From contig NZ_BLAV01000001.1 of the NCBI RefSeq assembly GCF_009617875.1, forward strand, positions 868,001 through 932,000: 64,000 bases of DNA. Reading direction: 5' to 3'. Both the position numbers and the translations under genes were made by a program. This document shows positions 1-8,600 of this stretch, piece after piece (positions within the stretch are counted from its first letter, which is position 1; the number at the start of each line of letters is the position of its first letter). Origin of the DNA: Prolixibacter sp. NT017 (GTDB lineage: Bacteria > Bacteroidota > Bacteroidia > Bacteroidales > Prolixibacteraceae). The notes under the pieces are model-generated. The model was not told the DNA's origin and searched no databases. It saw nothing but the letters and a program-made list of their open reading frames with translations.

Positions 1-405
1 GTTTTCCTTTTTGGGAAGCTCCGGTTTGTTGTGAAAGATCGTCACCTTTTGCAGTATCTCTTGTTTCGCGGCTTCCAGCTCTTTGAAAGGGGAAAGTAAC
101 GATAACAACTCGGCGCCGGCTTCGGCATGCTCCGTTTCGGTTATTTTTGAAAAATAGGGTGAAGATGAAACTTCGCGGAAACGGGCAATATCGTGAAACA
201 ACGCCAGTATTTCTGCCATGCGCATTTCGCCGTCCTCCATATCCAACGACTGCCCTAACAGCAGGCTGTTTTCTACCACTTTTTGGTTGTGTGTTTTCCA
301 TTGCTCAAAAGCCTGTTGCTCTGTAAAGCCTTTCGTCTCAACGGAATTCAAAATCTGGTTGTATTCCTCGCGGAATTGTTCAAGTGTCTCTTGCGAAATC
401 ATAAT
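1..405 (-). CDS. HD-domain metal-dependent phosphohydrolase (3' end cut by window edge)
   Basis: The minus strand reads 135 codons without a stop from an ATG at 405 to the first base of the window, so the C-terminus lies outside. A His-Asp pair in the stretch FHDIARFRE (around residues 78-86), with more histidines in an EHAEAG segment and an IFHNK segment, fits the HD superfamily of metal-dependent phosphohydrolases, which often act on nucleotides or signalling phosphates. The substrate cannot be told. It lies outside the integrative element, on the far side of tRNA-Arg, and is probably a host chromosomal gene. Confidence 0.7.
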   Translation of the reverse strand, partial: MMISQETLEQFREEYNQILNSVETKGFTEQQAFEQWKTHNQKVVENSLLLGQSLDMEDGEMRMAEILALFHDIARFREVSSSPYFSKITETEHAEAGAELLSLLSPFKELEAAKQEILQKVTIFHNKPELPKKEN

Positions 406-656
406 TTCGTGTTAAGCAATATTTACCAAAATTATAGTTTTCTATTGTATATTACGCCATCCCCGATTTATTTAATTATTTGTTGAAATAGCCTCACTGA
501 TTTTCAGGTTTTTCCGCCTGATGATTGGCTTACAGACCGAATAATTTCTGGGATTCTGAGAAAAATCCGGAACACACGATTTCGCATTTGAAGAATATTG
601 CTATTTTTGTGTTCGCAAAATCACGGTGTACCGTGAATATCGCACATATAAGGTTT
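406..656. other. Intergenic region upstream of tRNA-Arg
   Basis: No open reading frame of note. A TATTTTTG at 602-609 matches the Bacteroidota -7 consensus TAnnTTTG, with a near-match TTT at the -33 position 19 bases upstream. It could be the promoter of tRNA-Arg, giving a leader of about 40 bases. Weak evidence. Confidence 0.35.
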
Positions 657-729
657 GGTCCCGTAGTTTAACTGGATAGAACGAGGGATTCCGGTTCCCT
701 TGGTGGGGGTTCGAGTCCTCCCGGGATCA
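657..729 (+). tRNA. tRNA-Arg (anticodon CCG)
   Basis: The 73-base sequence folds into a full cloverleaf: acceptor stem GGTCCCG with CGGGATC, D-arm GTTT/GAAC, anticodon stem AGGGA/TCCCT around a 7-base loop TTCCGGT, and T-arm GGGGG/CCTCC around TTCGAGT, with discriminator A729. Loop positions 34-36 read CCG, which decodes the arginine codon CGG. CCA is not encoded exactly (ACCCA follows). The gene is intact although a serine recombinase runs into it on the other strand, as expected where an element integrates into the 3' part of a tRNA gene and restores it. Confidence 0.93.
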
Positions 730-2296
730 CCCAAGCGGGGATTTTGTCAGTTTTGACATTATCCCCTTTTTTGTTTACTGTCAAACCCCTTGCCAATTGC
801 GGGATTGGGGAGAAAAATGAGTTTACCCTGGGGGTTCGATAATGGTCCAATTCACGGTTATAGATAATTCCTTCAGGAAACAGTAGATTCTGGAATACCC
901 TCTTTCCTGTCAAATTTGATTTCTCCCACATTATCAATGGATTAAGACATACTTTCGCAGCAAAACTTACCACCTTTTCGAGGTTCGATTTATATCCGCC
1001 TGTCCTACCAAGTTCCTGTTCAATCTCAAAGCATTCCTTTTCATATTTAGGCCGGAATTTTTCATAAAGGCTACGGTCAATTTCCCCGATAACAAAACGT
1101 TCTTCAATGGCTTCCAATTTTCTTTGAGTCTCTGTCAACTTGTTTTTTAACGATTTTGCTTCTTCTATCCGGGATTTAAAAAAGACCGCCATTTGCTCCT
1201 CTAATTGAAGCTTTATGAGTTCAAATTCTTCTATGCCGATTTTATAAGTTTTCAACAGTGCCCCGAACATATCGTGCATTGCTTTGGCACTGCGGTTGAC
1301 TTTACATCCCTTGGTATTACATTTATAATAATATAGCCCCTTCTTTTTCACAAGGTAACCTGTTAAATAGCTGCCGCACCTATCGCATTTAGTGAATACT
1401 TTCAACGGCAGGTTTTCATTATCCTTATCGTGTACAAAACCCTGATTTCTGTTTTCCTGTCGAATATTATGAACTGCCAGAAACAATTCCCTTGAAATTA
1501 ACGGTTCATGCTTCCCCTCAATTATCTGCCCGGGAAGCATCTTGCTGGTGATAAGGCCACAATAGAAAGTATTTAAAAACAAAGTATTTAACCGCTTTTC
1601 GGACATATCAACCCCCATTTTTTTTAAACGCCTTGTTATTTCGACATTAGAGAATTTATTATAAGCTTTCCATTCAAAGGCTTTTTTGAGAATTTTCCCT
1701 TCTTCATTAACAACAAGTTTTCGCTCTGTTGCCCTCCCTTTATTTAAATCATTGTAACCGCGTGGAGCAGCCCATACCCAATAGCCTTTCATAAGCAATT
1801 CCCGCATGCCCGTAACCACCTTGTCTCGTCTTAATTCATTATCCATCTGCCCAAAAAGGAACAATATTTTTTGCTGAAATGAACCAGAAGGTGTAGTAGG
1901 GTCAAGTTCCTGCGTGGTTGCCAGGGTAATAACCCCGTATTGTTTCAGTAAATCATCTGCAATCGAAGCCCCGTTAATCCCTGAACGCGAAAATCGTTCA
2001 TAGGAATAAACGATTACATAGTTTATATTTTTTGAACGTTTCACAAAAGTCAGCATCCGGTTAAACTCCTTGCGGTCGTCGGTTTTGGCCGATTCGTAAG
2101 TGCCGCCAAAATAACCCACCACATTTAAACCCCGTCTGTTGGCATACATCTCACAATGTTTTTTTTGAGATGCAAGGCTGGTGTTGTCTTCCTGGTCTGC
2201 CGATGAAACCCGTGTATATATAACTGCATTGTTCCCTTCCTTAAAAGAATCTGGCACTTGTGGTGCAAACTGCTTAAACAGATTTAAATCGTTCAT
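668..2296 (-). CDS. Large serine recombinase (element integrase)
   Basis: About 542 residues from the ATG at 2296; an upstream in-frame TTG start seems less likely. The N-terminal resolvase domain begins AVIYTRVSS, where Ser31 should be the nucleophile, and includes YSYERFSRSG and an arginine-rich GQMDNELRRDK segment. A recombinase domain follows, then a zinc ribbon (CDRCG ... CNTKGC, roughly residues 303-335) and a coiled-coil of about 80 residues: the layout of large serine integrases. It should insert and excise the element at the adjacent tRNA-Arg. The last 20 or so codons are the antisense of the tRNA gene and the stop is at 668-670, so the reading frame crosses the integration site and its C-terminus depends on the attachment sequence. 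Confidence 0.92.
   Translation of the reverse strand: MNDLNLFKQFAPQVPDSFKEGNNAVIYTRVSSADQEDNTSLASQKKHCEMYANRRGLNVVGYFGGTYESAKTDDRKEFNRMLTFVKRSKNINYVIVYSYERFSRSGINGASIADDLLKQYGVITLATTQELDPTTPSGSFQQKILFLFGQMDNELRRDKVVTGMRELLMKGYWVWAAPRGYNDLNKGRATERKLVVNEEGKILKKAFEWKAYNKFSNVEITRRLKKMGVDMSEKRLNTLFLNTFYCGLITSKMLPGQIIEGKHEPLISRELFLAVHNIRQENRNQGFVHDKDNENLPLKVFTKCDRCGSYLTGYLVKKKGLYYYKCNTKGCKVNRSAKAMHDMFGALLKTYKIGIEEFELIKLQLEEQMAVFFKSRIEEAKSLKNKLTETQRKLEAIEERFVIGEIDRSLYEKFRPKYEKECFEIEQELGRTGGYKSNLEKVVSFAAKVCLNPLIMWEKSNLTGKRVFQNLLFPEGIIYNRELDHYRTPRVNSFFSPIPQLARGLTVNKKGDNVKTDKIPAWVIPGGLEPPPREPESLVLSS
690..729. other. Candidate attachment site (3' part of tRNA-Arg)
   Basis: The recombinase gene abuts and enters the 3' half of an intact tRNA-Arg, the usual geometry of an att site in a tRNA gene. 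The 3' half of the tRNA is the likely core. I looked for a second copy of this sequence in the rest of the window and did not find one, so the crossover point is not defined. Large serine integrases usually need only a very short core, so the far site may be hard to see. Confidence 0.4.
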
Positions 2297-2352
2297 GATG
2301 GCAATTATTGAATATATAAAATCAAGGATGAAGAAAGTTAGCAAAAATTGTG

Positions 2353-2550
2353 CTATTCCGACTCCCTCTTTTTTGAAAAGAGAGTCCTGAGAATTAACAA
2401 AGCAATGGTTTCGGCATTTTTGATAAGCTGCTCATAGCCTTCCGGCGACAAGTCCCTGTATTTGGTTATGCGCCGGATTTTTTCCAAAGGCATCCTTTCT
2501 TTGACCCTTTGGGTTGCTTCTTCAATATTCCTGTTTTCCGTTTTCTGCAT
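2353..2550 (-). CDS. Small hypothetical protein of the element
   Basis: 65 residues from an ATG at 2550, charged and mostly helical by composition (start MQKTENRNIEEATQ), ending KKRESE. It lies 56 bases upstream of the recombinase start on the same strand and may be co-transcribed with it. A hairpin made by GACTCCCTC and its complement straddles its stop codon. I recognise no domain. A role in integration or its control is only suggested by position. Confidence 0.5.
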   Translation of the reverse strand: MQKTENRNIEEATQRVKERMPLEKIRRITKYRDLSPEGYEQLIKNAETIALLILRTLFSKKRESE

Positions 2551-2770
2551 AGGCTTGCAAGACCGGCTTTTATACCAGCTCTGGCAAACCTATTTATAAT
2601 CCTACCTCGCTGAAGGTTAAGCGTAAACATGTCAATCCTTGTCCCCATTTGTCTATACGCTGATGCTGTTTTTTTACATTTAATGATACTCCCCAAAGGT
2701 TTTTTGCTACTTTTTTCCCGCACAGGCTCATGAAAAAAGTAGCGGGCAACAGCCCGCTTCACATGATATT

Positions 2771-2998
2771 TTAAAGTGTCAGTAATCCAATAAAGAAAGT
2801 CAGCAATAACATCATCATAAGTAGAAGTCCGGCAAAAGAAAATACCAGCCTTACAAAGAATTCAAACAGGAACATCAAAACAAAATACCCGGCAAAACAA
2901 TACCATACCCCTAATCCTGTTATCTGCGAAGCTGTAAAAACTATGAAAAGTCTTATAGCCCATATCCTCAACATCCTGTTATAAAGTATCTTCTTCAT
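2771..2998 (-). CDS. Small hydrophobic membrane protein
   Basis: 75 residues from an ATG at 2998. After a short basic N-terminus (MKKILYNRMLR) almost the whole protein is hydrophobic, with about two membrane-spanning segments (roughly residues 12-35 and 40-72). It sits 13 bases downstream of the 127-residue gene at 3012-3395, suggesting one transcript. No family recognised. Low-complexity hydrophobic frames can be spurious, so this rests on the clean start and the tight spacing. Confidence 0.5.
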   Translation of the reverse strand: MKKILYNRMLRIWAIRLFIVFTASQITGLGVWYCFAGYFVLMFLFEFFVRLVFSFAGLLLMMMLLLTFFIGLLTL

Positions 2999-3011
2999 GA
3001 TTAAAGATTTC

Positions 3012-3395
3012 TCAATGACTGAATATATTTAACTGCACACCCCTGTTTAGCCGCTGGTTTTCCTCTTTTACCCGGTTTAGATAACCGGCCTCTAAAGCGG
3101 AGTAGTTTATCATCTCATCGTATGCAGTCCTGTCCCGGTTGTTGAACCACCAAATCACCGAATACGCCATAATAAAATGTGACTGGTAAATTGATTTCTC
3201 CGTATTATTTGCTTCCCATTCAAGATGTATAATGGGAATATAAATTTCTTCCAGTTTCATCGCTTCGTATTTGGTTACCTCACGAAAACCAAAAGGCAGG
3301 TAGGTTGCTTTACACTGGTACTCAACATTTCCACAGGTGTACCTGAAGATATGGTTTTCCCTAAACTCTCTCGGTAAATCTTTGAGCAACATCAT
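3012..3395 (-). CDS. Hypothetical protein of the integrative element
   Basis: 127 residues starting MMLLKDLPREF. Mixed alpha/beta composition with several aromatic residues (IWWFNNRDRTAYDEM around residues 80-95), no signal peptide and no membrane segment. It is the middle gene of a minus-strand trio (3411-3761, 3012-3395, 2771-2998) separated by about 15 bases each, which looks like an operon reading toward the recombinase. No domain recognised. Conserved unknown genes in this position are common in Bacteroidota integrative elements. Confidence 0.6.
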   Translation of the reverse strand: MMLLKDLPREFRENHIFRYTCGNVEYQCKATYLPFGFREVTKYEAMKLEEIYIPIIHLEWEANNTEKSIYQSHFIMAYSVIWWFNNRDRTAYDEMINYSALEAGYLNRVKEENQRLNRGVQLNIFSH

Positions 3396-3410
3396 AATTG
3401 TATTAAATGG

Positions 3411-3761
3411 TTAATAAACAAGCTCACCGCCGTATTTAAAAGCAATAATGTCGCTATGAACCTGGTTCAGGCTATTCATAATGGTCTCATCATCTAAAGG
3501 AGAAGTGTTGTCCTTTTTGAAACAACGGTTTTCCAAACAACTGCAAATGGATGTAGTCTTATCCATGTGGTGTACCACATGAACCTGATTTTTGATAAAA
3601 AACTCAAAATCGGTGGCATATTCAGCCTCATTAATTTTCACAAATTGATGTTTAAATGTCGGAGAACCTCCACCCAAACCTATGCGGATTTTGGAGGAGA
3701 GGGAGTTTTGTTTTTCATTAGTTGGATTTTCAAAACAATTATTTACATTTTTCTTTTTCAT
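3411..3761 (-). CDS. Hypothetical cysteine-containing protein of the element
   Basis: 116 residues from the ATG at 3761 (MKKKNVNNCFENP). The frame stays open upstream to 3953, but that part is the antisense of a long inverted repeat, so the internal ATG is preferred; an ATG at 3794 is the alternative. The middle part has a His pair and three cysteines (VVHHMDKTTSICSCLENRC, around residues 62-80) that could bind metal. First gene of the short minus-strand operon and divergent from the RteC-like genes. No function can be assigned. Confidence 0.5.
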   Translation of the reverse strand: MKKKNVNNCFENPTNEKQNSLSSKIRIGLGGGSPTFKHQFVKINEAEYATDFEFFIKNQVHVVHHMDKTTSICSCLENRCFKKDNTSPLDDETIMNSLNQVHSDIIAFKYGGELVY

Positions 3762-3787
3762 AGTACTGTTATTTAAAGTTATGCGTC

Positions 3788-3979
3788 TTTCCATCGTGTC
3801 GGTCGTTGTTGTTTTGGTGGCGTAAAAAGGTAAGTGTGTGGGGGCGTGCAAGTTTTTTGCGGGAAATACTACCCGCCAGTTGGCGGGTGGAGATTTTTTG
3901 CAAAACCGGAGGCCTGAACTTGTATGCCCCTGCACACGGGTTACCTTTGCCACCGGAATGACAATGGCCGACGGAAAGG
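3788..3979 (+). ncRNA. Candidate noncoding RNA: long wobble-paired hairpin
   Basis: Two arms, about 3792-3854 and 3917-3979, are imperfect inverted repeats. Aligning the left arm with the reverse complement of the right gives ten substitutions in the ungapped blocks, and all ten are T versus C or G versus A in the sense that gives U-G or G-U pairs in plus-strand RNA. The loop region holds a perfect hairpin, ACCCGCCA (3871-3878) with TGGCGGGT (3881-3888). This pattern points to a structured plus-strand RNA rather than a DNA palindrome. It lies in the divergent gap between the minus-strand operon and the RteC-like genes. Promoter and ends are not known; it could also be an origin of transfer. 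Confidence 0.45.
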
Positions 3980-4079
3980 CGGAAGTTTAAATTTTACGGT
4001 CGGAAAAAGAATAAAAAAATTGAAAGGAATAAAACATTCACCTGGCAAATTCCAGGAAACATTACCGAAAAATTACTTC

Positions 4080-4440
4080 GCATGGGACGGCAAAAACAAG
4101 TGTAGTGGCAGAACATAACGAAGAGAAGTCCGTCAGGATGCGGGTTGAACAAAGTGAAGTGAAGCCGCTACTCTTGTGTGGGGTGCCGGCGAGTGCTGAA
4201 TGCAAGGAATACTCCGATGATTATCGGAGAAATACCTGAAATGAAGCTATCGAAGGCACAGGTTGGCCATTATCAAACATTATAAAGCGAAGGTAAAAAG
4301 CAAGTGGGGCGATTACCTGAGCCCCTCTTGCGCGAGATGCCGAAACTGTTGAATGAAGGGAAAGAGGGACGAAAGACCGGAGTGAAGCGGTTGCAGGCAA
4401 TGGCAGGTGCAAAAGATACAATACCACAGTATTTAACATG
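4080..4440. other. Structured noncoding region upstream of the RteC-like genes
   Basis: About 360 bases with no convincing gene but several strong stems: CTCCGAT/ATCGGAG around a 4-base loop (4212-4229), ACCTG/CAGGT enclosing 4234-4263, and a long stem GCAAG-T-GGGGC with GCCCC-T-CTTGC (4300-4331). GAAG-rich purine linkers recur between the stems. This layout suggests a folded RNA or a protein-bound DNA site. Together with the hairpin at 3788-3979 it may form one larger noncoding RNA or an oriT. I cannot match it to a named RNA family. Confidence 0.35.
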
Positions 4441-4571
4441 ACCTTTCAATAACGTTAAAAGCTACCTCCTTCTATTAAATTTTATGTTTTAGAAGTTTAG
4501 CACGCTTTTTGTATTTAACTAAATAAACTACAACAGTGATGATTCTGCAAAGTTTATACCCCGTGAACTTA

Positions 4572-4841
4572 ATGGAAACCTATAAATACAAAACCATGAA
4601 AAACAAATCTTTAAAATCATTCTTGAATGAAGTTGCAGAGTTAATTGATGAGAAAGTAGATGTACGGTCACAGGAAATGGAAAAATTAATAGATAAGTGG
4701 GAAGGATTAATAGAGTGCTTTCGCCAGCCAGGTAAAAGTCTGGCAGAAGAATACCGGGAATGGTGCCGTCTTAAATTGTCTGTTGAATGGATTAAGGAAA
4801 CTGTGATTGTTGAAAAAAAAAGCCCGTTCCTGATTTGCTAA
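4572..4841 (+). CDS. Hypothetical protein, likely N-terminal partner of the RteC-like gene
   Basis: 89 residues from the ATG at 4572 (METYKYKT); ATGs at 4539 and 4596 are possible alternatives. Strongly helical and charged, with the segment FLNEVAELIDEKVDVRSQEM. Its stop codon overlaps the next ATG in TAATG at 4839-4843, so the two genes are translationally coupled. The downstream protein resembles only the C-terminal half of RteC, so the pair may together replace a full-length RteC. That is inference; this segment alone has no clear match. Confidence 0.5.
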   Translation: METYKYKTMKNKSLKSFLNEVAELIDEKVDVRSQEMEKLIDKWEGLIECFRQPGKSLAEEYREWCRLKLSVEWIKETVIVEKKSPFLIC

Positions 4842-5221
4842 TGTTTTTAGACCACCTCATTCATTATGTTGAAGTGGAAATTGAATGTACAAAATTAAGG
4901 AAAGGCAATAACATAAATACCAGCAACCTAAATATATATAAAGGATTACCCCTTACGTGGACAGCCAGCAAACGCGCCCTTCTTGAATTAATCTATGCTT
5001 TATACCTTACAATGAGTATCAACCATGGCAGGATTTCCATAAAAGAACTGGTTGGCTTTTTCAGCCATACTTTCAATATCCCCCTTCCGGGTTACCACTC
5101 TACAATAAAAAAGCTAACTGCCCGGTCAGCGAATAAAATTCATTTGGAATCCCGTTCCTTTTTTCTGAATGAACTGGTGACAGAGTTTAATAATAAACTG
5201 GAACTTCTGGATGAAAATTAA
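4841..5221 (+). CDS. RteC-like regulator (C-terminal half)
   Basis: 126 residues. The stretch LTWTASKRALLELIYALYLT followed by SIKELVGFFSHTFNI resembles the conserved C-terminal part of RteC, the regulator that in CTnDOT-type elements activates excision genes. Full-length RteC proteins are over 200 residues; the N-terminal half is missing here and a coupled upstream ORF lies in its place. A perfect terminator follows at once, and the excisionase-like gene starts 85 bases on, so it may control excision as in CTnDOT. Family call by eye, moderate certainty. Confidence 0.6.
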   Translation: MFLDHLIHYVEVEIECTKLRKGNNINTSNLNIYKGLPLTWTASKRALLELIYALYLTMSINHGRISIKELVGFFSHTFNIPLPGYHSTIKKLTARSANKIHLESRSFFLNELVTEFNNKLELLDEN

Positions 5222-5256
5222 TGGGGTACTTGCCGGCAAGTATCCCATTAGTTTTT
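5220..5256 (+). terminator. Rho-independent terminator after the RteC-like gene
   Basis: A 15-base inverted repeat (5220-5234 with 5235-5249, centre TTGCCGGCAA, one wobble) begins inside the stop codon and is followed by a run of T at 5252-5256. Confidence 0.75.
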
Positions 5257-5305
5257 CTATCCGTGCTCATTTTTGTGAAATGAAAAAACTAAAAATTCAC
5301 AAATC

Positions 5306-5578
5306 ATGAATATCGACAGGGACAATTTTGAAAGCTATATGGAACGAATATTGGAGCAAATAGAATTACTCCATCAAAAGACGGATAGGTTTATGACCGA
5401 CCAAAGGGGCAATGAATTAAAACTACTGGATAATCAGGACTTATGTCAGTTGCTGAATGTCAATAAACGAACACTTCAGCGATACCGTTCAAAAGGCACT
5501 TTAAAATATTTAAGGATTGGTGGCAAAACATTTTATACGGTGGAGCAGGTAAATGACTTTATAAAAAATAGTGGGTAA
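5306..5578 (+). CDS. Excisionase-like helix-turn-helix protein
   Basis: 90 residues. The C-terminal half has a MerR/Xis-type winged helix: LLDNQDLCQLLNVNKRTLQR, then GTLKYLRIGGKTFYT and VNDFIKN, as in Bacteroidota element-encoded HTH_17 proteins. The N-terminal 35 residues form a charged helix probably used for dimerisation. Such proteins act as directionality factors or small regulators that bind near att or promoter DNA. It lies between the RteC-like gene and the methylase-helicase, tail to tail with the latter, and is probably its own transcription unit. Confidence 0.8.
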   Translation: MNIDRDNFESYMERILEQIELLHQKTDRFMTDQRGNELKLLDNQDLCQLLNVNKRTLQRYRSKGTLKYLRIGGKTFYTVEQVNDFIKNSG

Positions 5579-5660
5579 TAAACTTTTGAATAGTAAAAAT
5601 TGTATTGATTTAAATATTATCTGATTCATTATCAGCCCTCAAACAGGATTGATTGTAAAA

Positions 5661-8600
5661 CTAAAGTCTGCATCCCTTAGACTGGTAGAAGTTTCTTTTT
5701 TCTTCCACTTCAACCATCTCTTTTTCCTTTTCAGCTTTCTCCGGACTACTTTCCCCGGGCTGGTTTTGCCTGTCCAGTGAAACCTTAATTTTTCGTTCCA
5801 GTACCGAAAGCTCCGTTTTCATTTTGTTCAGTTCATCCTCTTTCCGCCATTTCCCGTTAACTACCTCCTGCAAAACAGGGATGTCCTTTTTAAGCTTTTC
5901 ATTTTGAACTTGGTGGTTTTCTATCAATTCCGGGATTTTATGCAGGGCATTCAAAAAGTTCATGGAAGCCAGTTTAGGGTCCCGGGCTATCCGGCCATTG
6001 TTATAAGTGTATTTTATGCCGCTTTGCCCCTGGATAAAAAAACGGTTGTTGATGTAATTTTCATCGCTAAAAATCGACCCGTCTTTAGCCGACAGTTCTG
6101 ATTTTACCAATAGCCGAAAGCTATAAAGCTCCCCAATTTTCTGATATTCGCCCTTAGTATTGACAGTATCATTTATCTGGTTAAGTTTTGCCCCAACAAC
6201 TTCATAAGCGGAATTATTCAACCCATCCAGATGTACGGGATTTAATAAATTTTCATTGTCATCTTTCTGTAAGCGTCGCTGCAAGAATTGCCAATCGGCT
6301 GTCATTTCTTCAATAACTGTATTGCTGTGTTTTATGGCGTGCTGTATTTCACTGAGTTTGTATTCAGAGGAACTCCGGGAGCGGTAGAAGGCTTTGCGTT
6401 CGCTTTCCATAGCTGTAATCTTTTTCTCTAATTTTGCTTTCTCCAATAGTTCAGTATTCCCGGATAAAATGGCCACATATTCAGAGAAGTTCATGCCCGA
6501 GTTTTCGTCCATAGCGCCTTCGTCAATGGTGCGGGTACCCATATTATTCGACTTTAGCTGACGGATGAACAATTGTTTGTTGGCCAGCAGGTTGAACTTA
6601 TAGGAATCCAAAGACTTTTCCACGGCATAAATAAAAGTGTCCACCTTATTTCCCGCAAAGGCTTTGGCAATCTCGTTGCCTTTCCGCACTGCCCGCCCAT
6701 TTCGTTGCTCCAAATCGGAAGGGCGCCATGGAATGTCCAGGTGATGGATGGCCACCGCCCTTTTCTGTGCATTTACCCCTGTGCCGAGCATATCGGTAGA
6801 ACCAAACAAAACCCGCACCTGCCCACTGTTCATACCCCTGATAATTTCCTTCCGGGCTTTGTCGGTTTTGGCTTCCTGTATAAAGCGGATTTCATGGGCC
6901 GGGATGCCGTGGTCTTCATATAACTTTCGCTTAATCTCGCTGTAAACATTCCATTCTCCCGGCTTGTAAGTCCCTAAATCAGAAAATACAAACTGTGTCC
7001 CTTTTTGCTGTTGGTAGTTCCGGTAGTAAAGGGCAATATTGGCTGCACAATGCGATGTTTTATTGTCAATATGGTCTTCATAATGCTGGCTTATCATCCG
7101 CATGTCCAGGCTCATTTTGCGGGCATAATCGGTTGCAATCAGCATCTTGGCTTTTTCCTCCCTTTCCGTCAAGGGCGCCCTTCCCAAAATTGTTGCATCC
7201 CCGTTTTGGGCAAAAGCCATCAGCCTTTTTATAAAATCTTCCTGGTCAGGCGTGGGTGGAATGTGGTAAAGCTGTTCGTTCATCTCCGGCCGGTCAATAC
7301 CTACATCTTTGGCTGTGCGGTAATCGGTTATTTCAGAATAGAACGCAGCCAGTTCCGGTACTTTTATAAAATAGCGGAAGCGCTCTTTTTGAACAATTTG
7401 ATTGGTAACAGAAAATTCAAAATCAGCGGTTTTTTTTGTATAAATGGCCGCCCATGCGTCAAAACAATGAATATCCTGCCGGGCCAGGGCTTCAGGGCGC
7501 AGGTACTTAAACAACAGGTACAGTTCCGTTAGTGAGTTGCTGATGGTTGTCCCTGAGAGAAAAGTCGTCCCTAAATCTTTGCCCTTGTTTGCCTGTATGG
7601 TACGGATAGCAAACAACAGGTTTAAGGCACGCTGGCTTCCCTGCGAATTCCCTAATCCTGCCACACGGTCGTGACGGGTATTGAACATGAGGTTCTTGAA
7701 TTTATGGCTTTCATCAACAAACAGGTGGTCTATGCCCATTTGTTTAAAATCCACAATATCATCGGTGCGTTGTTCTATCTGGTGTGCAATACTTTTAAGT
7801 TTTACCTCCAGGTTGGACTGGCGTTTTAACAGACCCTTCAGCATGGCATTCGACACATTGGCCCCCTGGTTTTTGAGTACTTCCAGGTTTTCTTCCACGC
7901 TGTCCAGTTCCTCCTGTAATATGCGTTGCTGCATTTCAGGCGACTGCGGGATTTTCTGAAACTGGTCGTGGGTCAGGATGATGGCATCCCAGTTGTTGTT
8001 TTTTATGTCATGAAAAATTTTCAGACGTTTTTGCGGGGTAAAGTCCTGTTTGCCCGGATACAGTATTTTGGCATGGGGATAAGCTGTCCGGAATGTTTCC
8101 GCTATTTCGTGCACATTGGCTTTCAACCCGATAATCATTGGTTTCGAAGCGATGTTCAGACGCTTCATCTCGTAGGCGGCGCAACACATTATCAGGGTTT
8201 TGCCAGCCCCTACCTCATGGTCGCAAATCCCACCGCTGTTTTGCTTTAACATCCAAATGGCATCTTTCTGGCTGTCGTACAAATCCGTTATGCCCAGCCC
8301 TTTTAAGTCCAGTCCGGGGAATGACTGGTGGCTGCCCTTATATTCAGGACGGACAAAGCAGTTAAATTTATTGTTGTACAGCCCGGCCAGCCGCTGTTTA
8401 AACTCCGGGGATTGCTGGTAAAGCCAATTGATAAAACCTTCCCGTATCTCATCAATTTTACTTCCTGCCATCTGAATAGCTTCATTGTCGGGGACTTTTA
8501 CTTCTTTGTCATCTATTGTAATGGTTTTGGTAATATTGGGGGTAGTATTGAGCAACGCATGCTTTAAGAGCGCCATCCCGTTATACGAACGGCTTTGGCT

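Noticed and set aside
2466..2762. Minus-strand 98-codon frame rich in Lys and Arg
   Set aside because: It overlaps the more credible 65-residue gene, has no coding look and is probably a shadow of a noncoding gap.
3762..3953. N-terminal extension of the 116-residue minus-strand gene
   Set aside because: The extension is the antisense of the long inverted repeat and has no protein-like sequence; an internal ATG at 3761 is preferred.
6573..6923. Plus-strand frames inside the methylase-helicase, topB and DUF3945 genes
   Set aside because: They are opposite-strand shadows of a strongly supported long reading frame.
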